From Streptomyces sp. NBC_00443 (GTDB lineage: Bacteria > Actinomycetota > Actinomycetes > Streptomycetales > Streptomycetaceae): 64,000 nt of DNA. The notes beneath the pieces were generated by a model. The model worked only from the letters and a program-made list of their open reading frames with translations. It was not told the origin of the DNA and did not search any database. The translations under genes were made by a program, and so were the position numbers. Below are positions 52,278-62,500 of the stretch, in pieces (position 1 is the first letter of the stretch; the number at the start of each line of letters is the position of its first letter). The stretch spans positions 2,852,001 through 2,916,000 of the forward strand of contig NZ_CP107917.1 of the NCBI RefSeq assembly GCF_036014175.1, read 5' to 3'.

Positions 52278-53243
52278 ATGACCCTTGCCGGACGCATCGA
52301 CGTCCACCACCACTTCACCGCTCCGGCCTGGCTGGACTGGGCCGAGGAGCGGGGTGTCGTCAGCCGCGAGAAGCTGCCCTGGTGGACCCGCTGGGACCTG
52401 AACGCGGCGCTGGAGGTCATGGACAAAAACGGCATCGGCACCTCCGTCATGACCGTGGCGATGCTGGGCCGGCTCCGTGAGCGCGCCGAACGCCAGGAGA
52501 GCGCACGCGTCGCCCTGCAGGCGGCGGCCGACGTCGTCGAGTCCAACCCCGCGCGCTTCGCCTTCTTCACGCCCGTCTTCCTCGACGACCTGGAGCTCTC
52601 CTCGTGGAGCGTGCGCCACGGTCTCGACGAGCTCGGCGCCATCGGGGTGAGCACCCGTACGAGCGTGAACGGGGTCTTCCTGGGCGACGAGTCGCACGAC
52701 CGGCTCCTGCAGGAGCTGAACGAGCGGTCCGCGGTCATCAGCACGCACCCCATGGAGGTGCAGGCCGGGAAGGACGGCGACGCGGGGCTGCCGGGGATGC
52801 CGCCCTTCGTGTGCGACTTCCTGCTGGACACCACCCGCGCGGCGATCAACCTCATCCGCAACGGCACCCTGGACCGCTACCCGAGCCTCAGCTTCGTCCT
52901 GCCGCACGGAGGGGGCTTCCTCCCCTACATGGCCACCCGTCTCGAACTGTTCGGCGGACGCATCGATCCCCCGGTCGAGGCCGCCCGGGTCCGTGACTAC
53001 CTGCACCGGTTCTACTTCGACACGGCCGGCCCCATGTCGCCGTCCGCCACGCCCACCCTGCTGGCGACGGTGGACCCCGACCGCATCCTCTTCGGCACGG
53101 ACTGGCCGCCCACCCCCGCCCATGTCATCACCGACAGCGTGACACCCGCGCTGGACGGCGACCCCTTCCTCTCGGAGCAGCAGCTCCAGGGCATCAACCG
53201 GGAGAACGCGCTGCGGCTGATGCCGGGGCTCGCCCGTCGCTGA
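52278..53243 (+). CDS. Amidohydrolase 2 family protein (ACMSD-like)
   Basis: A 321-residue metal-dependent TIM-barrel protein. Ligands can be traced: His10-x-His12 (DVHHHF), His in STHPME, His in VLPHGGG and Asp in FGTDWPPTP. This is the amidohydrolase-related subfamily that includes decarboxylases such as ACMSD and 5-carboxyvanillate decarboxylase, so decarboxylation of an aromatic carboxylate is as likely as hydrolysis. ATG 52278 follows GAGGACG. It follows the FAD monooxygenase on the same strand and ends at a strong bidirectional terminator facing the PKS operon. Confidence 0.85.
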   Translation: MTLAGRIDVHHHFTAPAWLDWAEERGVVSREKLPWWTRWDLNAALEVMDKNGIGTSVMTVAMLGRLRERAERQESARVALQAAADVVESNPARFAFFTPVFLDDLELSSWSVRHGLDELGAIGVSTRTSVNGVFLGDESHDRLLQELNERSAVISTHPMEVQAGKDGDAGLPGMPPFVCDFLLDTTRAAINLIRNGTLDRYPSLSFVLPHGGGFLPYMATRLELFGGRIDPPVEAARVRDYLHRFYFDTAGPMSPSATPTLLATVDPDRILFGTDWPPTPAHVITDSVTPALDGDPFLSEQQLQGINRENALRLMPGLARR

Positions 53244-53252
53244 CCGGGCGCA

Positions 53253-53301
53253 CGACAAAGCCGCCGCCCGCGCCTGTCCGGCGCGGGCGGCGGCTTTGTC
53301 G
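53253..53301. terminator. Bidirectional terminator between amidohydrolase and PKS operon
   Basis: Perfect 21-bp stem (53253-53273 with 53281-53301), 7-base loop. The stem reads AAAGCCGCCGCCCGCGC on one side, ending CTTTGTC on the other. Serves two convergent operons. Confidence 0.9.
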
Positions 53302-53304
53302 CTC

Positions 53305-54336
<1,032 letters not shown>

Positions 54337-54355
54337 GAGGGTTCTCCTTGTCGTT

Positions 54356-55603
54356 CTATGCGGAAGGTTCGGGGCCCCGGCGAAGGACCAGCGCCGCGTT
54401 GGAGCCCATCAGTCCCCGGCTGAGGACCAGGGCCGTACGGAGCTCGGCCGGGCGTGCCGTCCCGGTCACCAGGTCGATGTCGTGGCAGATGTCGAAGACG
54501 CCCGGCGTCGGCGGTACCTGCCCGTGCTCCATGGCCTGCACCGCGGCCACGATGTCCAGCAGGGGCGCCCCGCAGTACGACCGCCCGATGCCGGTCTTGG
54601 GGGCGGTGACCGGCACTCGGGTGCCGTGCCGGCCGAGGGCGTCGGCGAGGGCCAGCGCCTCCGCACGGTCCGCGTCGGGCACGCCCATCGCGTCGGCGAA
54701 GACCACGTCGATCTCCTCCGGCGCACAGCCGGCCTCGTCCAGGGCGCCGCGGATGGCCTGCGCGAGGCCCTCCCGCGACCGGTCCCAGCGCGAGGCACCC
54801 GTGAACGTGGCCGCGTGTCCCGCCACGGTGGCCCGGACGGCCGCCTCCCGGCGCTGTGCCCGGTCCAGGTCCTCCACGACCAGCACGGCACCGCCCTCGG
54901 CGGGCACGAAACCGCAGGCCGCCGAGGTGAAGGGACGGTAGGCGCGGGCCGGGTCCTCGACGGTGCTGAGCTCGGGGTAGCCGAGCTGGCAGACACCCGA
55001 GTACGGGGCGAGCGGCGCCTCCGCTGCCCCGACCACGACCACGTCCGTGCCCCGCTGCACCGCCCGTGCGGCGTGCGCGACGGCGTCCAGGCCGCCCGCC
55101 TCGTCGCTGGCCACCACCCCGCAGGGGCCCTTGAAGCCCTTGCGGATGGAGATCTGGCCGGTGCTGGCGGCGTAGAACCAGGCGATGGACTGGTAGGGCC
55201 CGACGAACCGGGATCCCTTGCCCCACAGCTTCTGCAGTTCCCGCTGGCCGAACTCGCCGCCGCCGGACCCGGCCGCGGTGACCACACCGACCGAGTACGG
55301 CGAGTCGGCGGCGCTGCTGCTGAGTCCCGCGTCCTGCAGGGCGGCGTCGGCGGCGGCCAGTGCGAAGTGGGTGAACTTGTCGGTCTGGACGAGGAAGGTC
55401 TCCTCGATCAGCGCCGACGGGTCGAATCCGCGGACCTCTCCGGCGACGCGGAGCGGAAGGTGCTCGCAGCCCTCCCGGGTGACCCGGTCCAGTACGCTCG
55501 CGCCCTCCTTCACGGACTTCCAGTAGGTGTCCGCGTTCAGGCCGTTGGGCGCGATCACACCGACTCCGGTGACCGCTGTGCGCCGGGTGCGTCGACCACT
55601 CAT
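54356..55603 (-). CDS. whiE-ORFIV: Ketosynthase beta / chain length factor (whiE ORFIV type)
   Basis: A 415-residue thiolase-fold partner of the ketosynthase that sets chain length. The position of the KS active Cys (KS-alpha GCTSGLDA) is Glu168 here (SDEAGGLDA); most chain length factors have Gln there. ATG 55603 overlaps the KS-alpha stop (ATGA), the standard translational coupling that yields equal subunits. By similarity of layout to spore-pigment systems a long, unreduced chain of about 24 carbons is expected, but chain length cannot be read from sequence alone. Confidence 0.93.
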   Translation of the reverse strand: MSGRRTRRTAVTGVGVIAPNGLNADTYWKSVKEGASVLDRVTREGCEHLPLRVAGEVRGFDPSALIEETFLVQTDKFTHFALAAADAALQDAGLSSSAADSPYSVGVVTAAGSGGGEFGQRELQKLWGKGSRFVGPYQSIAWFYAASTGQISIRKGFKGPCGVVASDEAGGLDAVAHAARAVQRGTDVVVVGAAEAPLAPYSGVCQLGYPELSTVEDPARAYRPFTSAACGFVPAEGGAVLVVEDLDRAQRREAAVRATVAGHAATFTGASRWDRSREGLAQAIRGALDEAGCAPEEIDVVFADAMGVPDADRAEALALADALGRHGTRVPVTAPKTGIGRSYCGAPLLDIVAAVQAMEHGQVPPTPGVFDICHDIDLVTGTARPAELRTALVLSRGLMGSNAALVLRRGPEPSA

Positions 55604-56871
55604 CGTCGTCTCCTCCCAGTCGGCCCCGTCAGGAGCACCGCGGACTGGAACCCGCCGAAGCCGCTGCCCACGGAGAGCACGTTGTCGAGCCTGCGGGGGC
55701 GAGCGGTGCGCGGGACGTAGTCCAGGTCGCACTCGGGGTCGGGGGTCTCGTAGTTCGCCGTCGGCGGTACCACCTGGCGGGCCAGCGCGAGCACACAGGC
55801 GACGACCTCGATCGCGCCGATCGCGCCGAGCGAGTGGCCCACCATGGACTTGATCGAGCTCATCGGCGTGTCGTAGGCGTGGGAGCCCAGCGACTTCTTG
55901 ACCGCGGCGGTCTCGTGCCGGTCGTTCTGGCGGGTGCCCGAGCCGTGCGCGTTGACGTAGTCGATCTCGGTGGGGTCCACGCGCGCGTGGTCGAGCGTGT
56001 CGTCGATGGCGCGGGCCATCTCCAGGCCCTCACTGGTGAGTCCGGTCATGTGGTACGCGTTGCCGAAGGTGGCGTAGCCGCCGATCTCGCAGTAGACGTG
56101 CGCGCCGCGCGCCCGGGCGTGCTCCAGCTCCTCCAGGACGAGTACGGCGGCGCCCTCGCCCATGACGAACCCGTCGCGGTGGGCGTCGAAGGGGCGGGAG
56201 GCGTGCGCGGGGTCGTCGTTGTTGGGTGACGTGGCCTTGATGGCGTCGAAGCAGGCCATGGTGATCGGGGAGATCGGCGAGTCCGACGCCCCGGCTATGC
56301 AGATGTCGGCGCGGCCCTCCTCGACGGTGTGGAAGGCGTAGCCCACCGCGTCGAGTCCGGAGGTGCAGCCGGTGGACACGGTCTGCACCGGGCCCTGGGC
56401 GCCGAACCGTTCGGCGACGTCGGCCGCGAGCGTGCTGGGCGAGAACGCCCGGTGCAGCTGCGGCTCGGCGTTGCGGTGGTCGACGTCCCAGCGCTGCCCG
56501 TGCTCGCTGACCAGGACGTAGTCGTGCTCCAGCCGGGTCGTGCCGCCCACCGCGCTGCCCAGGGACACGGCCACGCGCCAGGGGTCCTCGGCGGCGAAGT
56601 CGACACCGCTGTCGGTGACGGCCTCCTGCGCGGCGACCAGGGCGAACTGTATGTACCGGTCGGCGCGTTCGGCGATGTCGGGTTCGAGGCCGTGCGCGAG
56701 GGGGTCGAAGTCGCACTCGGCGGCTATCCGGGACCGCAGGCCCTCGGGGTCGAACAGGGTGATGCCGCGGGTCGCCGTACGGCCGTTGGAGAGGAGGTCC
56801 CAGAATGCCTGGACCCCGGTCCCGCCGGGGGCGACCACACCTATACCGGTGACCGCCACGCGCCGGGTCAC
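55600..56871 (-). CDS. whiE-ORFIII: Ketosynthase alpha of type II PKS (whiE ORFIII type)
   Basis: A 423-residue condensing enzyme. Active Cys169 in [13 protein letters not shown]; the catalytic His residues are in [11 protein letters not shown] and [11 protein letters not shown]. The start GTG overlaps the cupin stop (GTGA) and its own stop overlaps KS-beta (ATGA), so three consecutive genes are coupled. Residue numbering of the active Cys equals that of the actinorhodin KS. Defines the cluster as an aromatic polyketide synthase; the neighbours place it in the spore-pigment branch. Confidence 0.95.
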   Translation of the reverse strand: MTRRVAVTGIGVVAPGGTGVQAFWDLLSNGRTATRGITLFDPEGLRSRIAAECDFDPLAHGLEPDIAERADRYIQFALVAAQEAVTDSGVDFAAEDPWRVAVSLGSAVGGTTRLEHDYVLVSEHGQRWDVDHRNAEPQLHRAFSPSTLAADVAERFGAQGPVQTVSTGCTSGLDAVGYAFHTVEEGRADICIAGASDSPISPITMACFDAIKATSPNNDDPAHASRPFDAHRDGFVMGEGAAVLVLEELEHARARGAHVYCEIGGYATFGNAYHMTGLTSEGLEMARAIDDTLDHARVDPTEIDYVNAHGSGTRQNDRHETAAVKKSLGSHAYDTPMSSIKSMVGHSLGAIGAIEVVACVLALARQVVPPTANYETPDPECDLDYVPRTARPRRLDNVLSVGSGFGGFQSAVLLTGPTGRRRR

Positions 56872-57332
56872 GAGAGCACTCCGGGTCGCTCGGGCTGCCC
56901 GCCCTCCTCCTGGACCAGCGGGTACGGCGTGATGTCGTCGCTGATCTCCGGTGCCTCGGTGTCGACGTGGCCGAGCTTGGGGTTCGGCGCGAGCGGGCCC
57001 AGATGGAAGACCATGCGGGCCTCCTCGTCACCGACGTTGCGGAACCGGTGCCGCATGTCGATAGGGATCATCAGGCCCTGGTCGGAACGGAGGGAAAACG
57101 TTTCTCCATCGAGGTCGACCTCCAGCCTGCCCTCGACGACGTAGATGAACTCCTCGGAGTACGGGTGGTAGTGCTCGCTGATGCGTTCACCGGGCCGCAT
57201 GATGGCCAGGCCCATGAAGCCGCTCGTGGCACCCACCGTGACCGGGGTGAGCAGGGTGCGCAGGTCGCCGCCGCGCTTGCGGTTGGGCTCGATCTCTTTC
57301 ACGTCCACGACGCGCGGGCGCATCTTGTCCAT
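56868..57332 (-). CDS. whiE-ORFII: Cupin, TcmJ-like (whiE ORFII type)
   Basis: A 154-residue single-domain cupin. Metal-binding motif 1 is [19 protein letters not shown] and motif 2 [13 protein letters not shown]. Related cupins (TcmJ, WhiE ORFII) assist cyclisation or quinone formation in aromatic polyketide clusters; their exact chemistry is not settled. It lies 44 bases after the ORFI gene and overlaps KS-alpha by four bases. Confidence 0.9.
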   Translation of the reverse strand: MDKMRPRVVDVKEIEPNRKRGGDLRTLLTPVTVGATSGFMGLAIMRPGERISEHYHPYSEEFIYVVEGRLEVDLDGETFSLRSDQGLMIPIDMRHRFRNVGDEEARMVFHLGPLAPNPKLGHVDTEAPEISDDITPYPLVQEEGGQPERPGVLS

Positions 57333-57376
57333 GGTCTGTCTCCAGGTCGTTCGGTGGGGTGATGGTCCCTGCGCGG

Positions 57377-58504
57377 TCAGGACTGCGCAGCCCTGCGATC
57401 GGCGGCCCTGCGGTCGGTGATCAGCGCCATGTCGGCGTGCGTCAGGAGGCGGGTCGCCTCGCGCCCGCCGGTGAACGGTCCGGCCACGCCGAGCGCGTCG
57501 GTGTCCAGCAGCCGGGCCAGCACCGCGGCCTTCCTCGGGCCTTGGATGCCGAGCGTCATGACCGGGTCGGTCTCGGGATCACCCCGTACGTCGATGAGGC
57601 GGACGACGATGTCCTCGCGCTGGAAGACGGTGCTGCGGTGCACGGGGCCGGCCGGGTCGGCCGCCGCGGTCTCGTCCTGCTGCGAGAGCAGCCGGGCCAG
57701 CGCCATTCCGCAGCCCTTGCGGGCCGGGTAGTACAGGGCGTGCCGCTTGATGCCGTCCGGCTCCGGGCCGCCGCGTGCCACGTGGTGTACGGGCGGCATG
57801 GCCGCGCGGATGAAGAACGTCCGGGCCGACTCGGGGTCTGCCAGGTCCCGATGCTGCTCCAGATGCGGGTTGAGGGCCTCCTCGACCGCCCGCACCTCGG
57901 GCTGGCGCGAGACGTGGCGCAGGGCCGCCATCAGGTCGCCCTCCACCTCGACCGTGCGGACGACCCGGTTGCCGTGCATGAAGAGAGTGGTGCGGCGCAG
58001 CCGCGTGGTGTCGTCCACGCGGGCCTCGGGCGGGGCGTATCCGGCGAGGATCTCCGCGACCTTGGACTCGGAGCCGGGCTTGACGGTGAAGGTCAGGGCG
58101 TGGCGGATCACACCGTCGCCCACCCTTACGGCCGTCTGGAGTCCGCCGGCCTTTTCCGGGCGGACGCCGCCGGTCTCGCGGACGATGCCGTACCGCATCG
58201 AGCGGAGCTCGCGGACGCAGCTCTGCAGGGGCCGGACCGTCTCGAGATGCTCTTCACTGTTCATCCAGGCGAGGTACGGCGGGGCGGTGGCCCATTCGCT
58301 CGTGATGAGCCACTGGGACGGGTTCTCCAGGGACTGGCACAGCTGGTCACCGAGGTGGCCGGGGACCGACGCGACTCGGTCGCGCATGTGCTCGTAGGCG
58401 TCCAGGAACTGTTGCTCGGCACCTTCGTGGAGGTCGACGAGAAGCAGGACACGCATCCTGGAGCCGTCGAACGCCGACTGGGATGTAAAGGGCGAAGTGG
58501 TCAT
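57377..58504 (-). CDS. whiE-ORFI: whiE ORFI-type protein: ABM domain plus SchA/CurD-like region
   Basis: A 375-residue protein heading the PKS operon. Residues ~17-110 are an ABM-like barrel ([31 protein letters not shown]); the rest contains SchA/CurD-type repeats of the same general fold ([41 protein letters not shown]). Such proteins head spore-pigment operons (whiE ORFI, schA, curD). ATG 58504 has GAAGGAAGGG upstream. An N-terminal-domain paralogue is encoded at 48863-49168. The gene's promoter must lie in the 453-base gap upstream. Confidence 0.88.
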   Translation of the reverse strand: MTTSPFTSQSAFDGSRMRVLLLVDLHEGAEQQFLDAYEHMRDRVASVPGHLGDQLCQSLENPSQWLITSEWATAPPYLAWMNSEEHLETVRPLQSCVRELRSMRYGIVRETGGVRPEKAGGLQTAVRVGDGVIRHALTFTVKPGSESKVAEILAGYAPPEARVDDTTRLRRTTLFMHGNRVVRTVEVEGDLMAALRHVSRQPEVRAVEEALNPHLEQHRDLADPESARTFFIRAAMPPVHHVARGGPEPDGIKRHALYYPARKGCGMALARLLSQQDETAAADPAGPVHRSTVFQREDIVVRLIDVRGDPETDPVMTLGIQGPRKAAVLARLLDTDALGVAGPFTGGREATRLLTHADMALITDRRAADRRAAQS

Positions 58505-58957
58505 CCGGCAGACCCTTCCTTCGCGGGAGCAAGCGGCGGCCGTCCGTGTCCACCAGCGCGAACGCGGGTTTCGGCCCTGAGCCTTCATCGTGGGTCAGGG
58601 CTCTGGGGTCCGCGAGCCATGCGGGCCAAAGGGGGGAACTGGCCGTGCTTGTGTGTCCGGCGGCCGCCGACGCTGCGTCAGGCTCCGCCAGTTGGGGCGG
58701 GATGCCTGCGGCGGCCTGTGCCGCTGCGTGGGGGTGCGCGGCTGTGCCTGCGGCGGCCCGTTGCTGTTCGGTGGGGGTGCGTGTAGCGCCTGACGGCGCG
58801 TCGGGGGTCGGGGCCGTGCCGGGGGGTGTCCGTCCTCGGTCGGGCGGTTGATGTCGGGCAAGAGGGGCTGTCTCTTGACGCCCGACGCTGCGGGCGGACA
58901 CCCCCGGCACGTCCCCTTCGCGCCGTACGCGGGTGCCGCGCCGCGGGGATACGCGCA
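58505..58957. other. Promoter gap upstream of the PKS operon, with degenerate 42-bp tandem repeat
   Basis: 453 bases without a supportable gene. It contains the ORFI ribosome-binding site and, at 58703-58786, two degenerate 42-base units each starting TGCCTGCGGCGGCC and containing GTGGGGGTGCG. On the minus strand GGCCGAAA near 58580 is reminiscent of developmental sigma-factor -10 boxes, but no matching -35 is convincing. Low-complexity GC-rich sequence makes open frames here meaningless. Confidence 0.5.
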
Positions 58958-59251
58958 CTACTCCGCCAGGTGGCGCTCCACCGTTTCCACCTTTGAGGTG
59001 AGGCCGTCCGTCACTGTGGGCCTGATGTCGGCCTTGAGGACCAGGGATACGCGCGGGGCCCGTTCCTCGACGGTCGCTACGGCGCGCTTGACCACGTCCA
59101 TGACCTCGTCCCAGTCGCCCTCGATCGAGGTGAACATCGCGTCGGTACGGTTGGGCAGGCCCGACTCACGGACCACGCGTACGGCGTCGGCGACGTACTC
59201 CCCCACGTCCTCGCCGACGCCGAGCGGCGTCACGGAAAACGCGACGATCAT
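58958..59251 (-). CDS. MTH1187/YkoF-type thiamine-binding protein
   Basis: A 97-residue ferredoxin-like protein of the Thiamine_BP (formerly DUF77) family: [20 protein letters not shown] at the start, [19 protein letters not shown] in the middle. Members bind thiamine or its pyrimidine precursor; the physiological role here is unclear. ATG 59251 overlaps the stop of the DUF3817 gene (ATGA), so the two are translationally coupled. Confidence 0.85.
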   Translation of the reverse strand: MIVAFSVTPLGVGEDVGEYVADAVRVVRESGLPNRTDAMFTSIEGDWDEVMDVVKRAVATVEERAPRVSLVLKADIRPTVTDGLTSKVETVERHLAE

Positions 59252-59592
59252 GCGCCCACGATTCCTTCCTTGCGGGCGCGGGTGGCGATCACCGCGTCCT
59301 CGGCCTCGCGCTTGAGCTTGCGCTCGGCGAAGAAGCCGCCGGTCGGCAGGACGGAGAGGACGAAGTAGAACGCGGCGGTCTTCAGCGACCACTTGGTGCG
59401 GTTCCAGGCGTCCGCCCAGAAGATCACGTACAGGATGAAGAGAACGCCGTGGATCATGCCCATCACGGGCACCGCGTTGAAGTCCGTCGTCCGCTTCAGC
59501 ACCGAGCAGACGAGCAGGAGCAGGAACGACACCGCCTCGGGGGCCGAGACGAGGCGGAGGCGGCGGAGGGCGGTGGCGGTCTTGATGTCCAC
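59248..59592 (-). CDS. DUF3817 integral membrane protein
   Basis: A 114-residue protein with three predicted helices ([55 protein letters not shown]). It is a homologue of the protein at 47875-48207: both have a central HG-hydrophobic segment and a FAERK/FVERK end. GTG 59592 start. Coupled by overlap to the thiamine-binding protein. It is divergent from the AIM24 operon with 222 bases between. Confidence 0.82.
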   Translation of the reverse strand: MDIKTATALRRLRLVSAPEAVSFLLLLVCSVLKRTTDFNAVPVMGMIHGVLFILYVIFWADAWNRTKWSLKTAAFYFVLSVLPTGGFFAERKLKREAEDAVIATRARKEGIVGA

Positions 59593-59814
59593 GGGTCACC
59601 TTCGGTGGGTTCGGGAGAGACGTCGGTCTGCTCGGATCAGCTTGTGAACACAAGCACAAACCTTCACCCATTGTGGCAAACGTCGGCCACCGGGTCGGCA
59701 TCGGGTGGATGACAAGGTCTCCGCGTCCTGCGGATCCGGGTGCCGTCAGGGGTGAAGTCCGTCTCTGGGATCTGTTGGCGGCAGGCCCCCGGCGGCTACC
59801 TTCGCTGCGTGGCG

Positions 59815-60447
59815 ATGTTCCGACTGCAAGGCAGCAAGGTGCTCGCCGTCGACATGACCGGCGATGCCGTGAAGGCGAAGAACGGCTCGATGGTCGCGTA
59901 CGACGGGCAGATGGCCTTCAAGAAGATGAGCGGCGGCGGTGAGGGCATCCGGGGCATGGTGACCCGGCGGCTCACCGGTGAGCAGATGACGCTGATGGAG
60001 GTGAAGGGGCATGGGACGTGCTGGTTCGCGGACCGTGCCTCCGAGATCAATCTCGTGAACCTCCAGGGAGACAAGCTCTACGTGGAGTCGAGCAATCTGC
60101 TCGCCACGGACGGGGGGCTGCGGACCGGTACGTCCTTCACCGGGATGCGCGGTGCCTCACAGGGCAATGGGCTCTTCACGACGACCGTTGAAGGGCACGG
60201 ACAGGCGGCGATCATGTCGGACGGGCCTGCGGTCGTGCTGCGGGTCAGTGCGCAGTATCCGCTGACTGTTGACCCGGGGGCCTATGTGGCCCACCAGGGG
60301 AATCTGCGGCAGTCCTTCCAGTCCGGTGTGACCTTCCGCACCTTCATGGGCGAGGGCGGTGGCGAGGCCTTCCAGATCCGGTTCGAGGGGGACGGGCTGG
60401 TGTACGTACAGCCGAGCGAGCGGAACACGATCGCGGGGGATGTCTGA
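59815..60447 (+). CDS. AIM24 family protein, paralogue 1
   Basis: A 210-residue soluble beta-rich protein of the AIM24 family ([69 protein letters not shown]). No signal peptide. The family is widespread in bacteria and named after a yeast mitochondrial protein; its function in bacteria is unknown. First of three consecutive paralogues. ATG 59815 has no clear ribosome-binding site, so a leaderless mRNA is possible. Confidence 0.82.
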   Translation: MFRLQGSKVLAVDMTGDAVKAKNGSMVAYDGQMAFKKMSGGGEGIRGMVTRRLTGEQMTLMEVKGHGTCWFADRASEINLVNLQGDKLYVESSNLLATDGGLRTGTSFTGMRGASQGNGLFTTTVEGHGQAAIMSDGPAVVLRVSAQYPLTVDPGAYVAHQGNLRQSFQSGVTFRTFMGEGGGEAFQIRFEGDGLVYVQPSERNTIAGDV

Positions 60448-60448
60448 G

Positions 60449-61099
60449 ATGACCTTCCGTGAGATCAACTCCAAGATGGTCGAGGCGACCGTCATGTCGG
60501 GGCAGCGGCTGTTCAGTCAGCGCGGGGCGATGCTCGCCTACAAGGGCGAGGTGTCCTTCACCCCCAACACCGCCGGCGGACAGGGCGGGATCATGTCGAT
60601 GATCGGGCGCCGGGTGGCGAACGAGGACACCCCGCTGATGACCGTCGAGGGCAACGGCACGGTGCTCTTCGGGCACGGCGGCCACCATGTCCAGGTGATC
60701 AACCTCGCGGGCGACACCATGTGCGTCGAGGCGGACCGCCTCCTCGCCTTCGAGGGCACCCTTCAGCAGGGCACGATGTTCCTCGGCTCGCAGGGCGGGG
60801 TCATGGGCATGGTCCGCGGGCAGATCAGCGGACAGGGACTGTTCACGACCACCCTCAAGGGGCACGGGGCCGTGGCCGTCATGGCGCACGGGGGCGTCTT
60901 CGAGATCCCGATCACCCCGCAGCGGCCCGTCCACGTCGACCCCCAGGCCTACGTCGCCCACCACGGCGACGTACGCAACAAGCTGTCCACGGCCCTGGGC
61001 TGGCGCGACATGGTGGGCCGCGGCTCCGGCGAGGCCTTCCAGCTGGAGCTCAGCGGCAACGGTGCGGTGTACGTCCAGGCGTCTGAGGAGAAACTGTGA
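60449..61099 (+). CDS. AIM24 family protein, paralogue 2
   Basis: A 216-residue paralogue (SQRGAMLAYKGEVSFTPNT, GNGTVLFGHGGHHVQVINL, LFTTTLKGHGAVAVMAHGG, VDPQAYVAHHGDVRNKL). It shares the motif order of paralogue 1 throughout. ATG 60449 lies one base after the previous stop; ATG 60440 would overlap it by 8 bases and add three residues. GGGGG upstream serves either. Its stop overlaps paralogue 3 (GTGA), so the three are co-expressed, perhaps as a hetero-oligomer. Confidence 0.82.
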   Translation: MTFREINSKMVEATVMSGQRLFSQRGAMLAYKGEVSFTPNTAGGQGGIMSMIGRRVANEDTPLMTVEGNGTVLFGHGGHHVQVINLAGDTMCVEADRLLAFEGTLQQGTMFLGSQGGVMGMVRGQISGQGLFTTTLKGHGAVAVMAHGGVFEIPITPQRPVHVDPQAYVAHHGDVRNKLSTALGWRDMVGRGSGEAFQLELSGNGAVYVQASEEKL

Positions 61100-61899
61100 G
61101 CGCCCCCTACGGAACCCCCGGCGGCCCCGCGGTCCTCGACCCGATGTCGCTGCCGTCCGACGACAACGTCAACGCCTACACCTTCTGCGTGGAGCTCAAG
61201 GGGAGCCAGTGGTTCCTGCAGAAGGGGAAGATGATCGCCTACTACGGCTCGATGGACTTCAACGGCGTCGGGCACGGTCGACTCGACCGACTTGTCCGTA
61301 CGTCCTTCCATTCGCCACTGCACGCGAGCGACTGGGTCGTGGCGGAGGGCAACGGCAAGATGCTGCTGGCAGACCGGGCCTTCGACGTGAATTCGTACGA
61401 CCTCGAAGACGGCAACCTGACCATTCGCTCCGGCAACCTGCTCGCTTTTCAGCCAACTCTTGCTCTCAAGCAGTCGATCGTGCCGGGTTTTCTGACACTC
61501 ATCGGAACCGGAAAGTTCGTGGCCGCATCTAACGGTCCGGTGGTGTTCATGGAACCCCCGATCCGGGTGGACCCACAGGCACTCGTCGGCTGGGCCGACT
61601 GCCCCTCCCCGTGCCATCACTACGACCATGGCTACATGACCGGCTTGATGGGCGGTCTACGTGCACTGACAGGCCTCGGCGGGGCCTCCGGAGAGGAGCA
61701 TCAGTTCGAGTTCGTCGGAGCCGGTACGGTCCTGCTCCAGTCGAGCGAGACCCTCATGGCCGAGCAGGCCACGGGTGCGGTTCCGCCGGAGCCCGGAGTG
61801 CCTGGTTCCGGAGGGACGCACACAGGCCCTTCACAACAGGCCGGGGCACCGCGCCTTCCCGGACAGCTGGGAGACCTCCAGCGTCGCTTCGGGCTGTGA
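61096..61899 (+). CDS. AIM24 family protein, paralogue 3, with Pro/Gly-rich tail
   Basis: A 267-residue AIM24 paralogue, the most divergent of the three: LQKGKMIAYYGSMDFNGVG, VAEGNGKMLLADRAFDVNSYD, VDPQALVGWADCPSPCHHYD, FVGAGTVLLQSSE. The CPSPCHHYDH segment is a possible metal site absent from the other two. A ~50-residue Pro/Gly/Gln-rich tail follows the domain. GTG start overlaps paralogue 2. A nested dyad lies just after the stop, before a MarR gene. Confidence 0.82.
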   Translation: MSAPYGTPGGPAVLDPMSLPSDDNVNAYTFCVELKGSQWFLQKGKMIAYYGSMDFNGVGHGRLDRLVRTSFHSPLHASDWVVAEGNGKMLLADRAFDVNSYDLEDGNLTIRSGNLLAFQPTLALKQSIVPGFLTLIGTGKFVAASNGPVVFMEPPIRVDPQALVGWADCPSPCHHYDHGYMTGLMGGLRALTGLGGASGEEHQFEFVGAGTVLLQSSETLMAEQATGAVPPEPGVPGSGGTHTGPSQQAGAPRLPGQLGDLQRRFGL

Positions 61900-61915
61900 G
61901 CGGTAGTCTGCGGAG

Positions 61916-61952
61916 TGTGACATCGAACGTGTGCGCACACGGTCCCGTCACA
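61916..61952. promoter_or_regulatory. Nested dyad between AIM24 operon and MarR gene
   Basis: Inner perfect palindrome CGTGTGCGCACACG (61928-61941) flanked symmetrically by TGTGAC (61916-61921) and GTCACA (61947-61952). It could terminate the AIM24 operon or be an operator for the MarR protein, whose start is 49 bases further. Confidence 0.45.
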
Positions 61953-62000
61953 GAAAACCCTCACTAGTTCGCCTTTCAACTTTTTAGGTAGACTTCATTC

Positions 62001-62477
62001 ATGGAGACCGAAACGGCCACCCGCTGGCTGACCGATGCGGAGCAGTGCGCCTGGCGCACCCACCTGGAGGTCAACAGGCTGTTGACGTACCAGCTCGAAA
62101 AAGACCTGCAGCCGTTCGGCCTGACAATGAACGACTACGAGATCCTGGTGAACCTCTCCGAGTCGGAGGACGTACGGATGCGGATGAGCGACCTCGCGTC
62201 GGCCACCCTCCAGTCCAAGAGCCGCCTCTCCCACCAGATCACCCGCATGGAGAACGCGAACCTGGTCCGCCGTGAGAACTGCGAGTCCGACCGCCGCGGG
62301 CTCTACGCGGTCCTCACCGAGCACGGCATGGAGACGATGAAGAAGGTCGCGCCGCACCATGTGGCGTCCGTGCGGAGACACTTCATCGACCTGCTGTCCA
62401 CCGACGCCCTGACGGAGCTCGACAAGGCCCTGAAGCCGATCGCGGAGCACCTGCGCGGGCAGCGCGGACGTCCGTGA
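62001..62477 (+). CDS. MarR family transcriptional regulator
   Basis: A 158-residue winged-HTH regulator (ATRWLTDAEQCAWRTHLEVN, MRMSDLASATLQSKSRLSHQ, RRENCESDRRGLYAVLTEHG). ATG 62001 is preceded by an AT-rich stretch with TAGACT six bases upstream of the start, so the message may be leaderless or nearly so. A single Cys in the wing (ENCESDRRG) is noteworthy because some MarR proteins sense oxidants through such a residue. The neighbouring AIM24 operon is a natural candidate target. It converges on the kinase gene. Confidence 0.9.
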   Translation: METETATRWLTDAEQCAWRTHLEVNRLLTYQLEKDLQPFGLTMNDYEILVNLSESEDVRMRMSDLASATLQSKSRLSHQITRMENANLVRRENCESDRRGLYAVLTEHGMETMKKVAPHHVASVRRHFIDLLSTDALTELDKALKPIAEHLRGQRGRP

Positions 62478-62500
62478 CACCCGGGTAGGGACTGAAGGGT

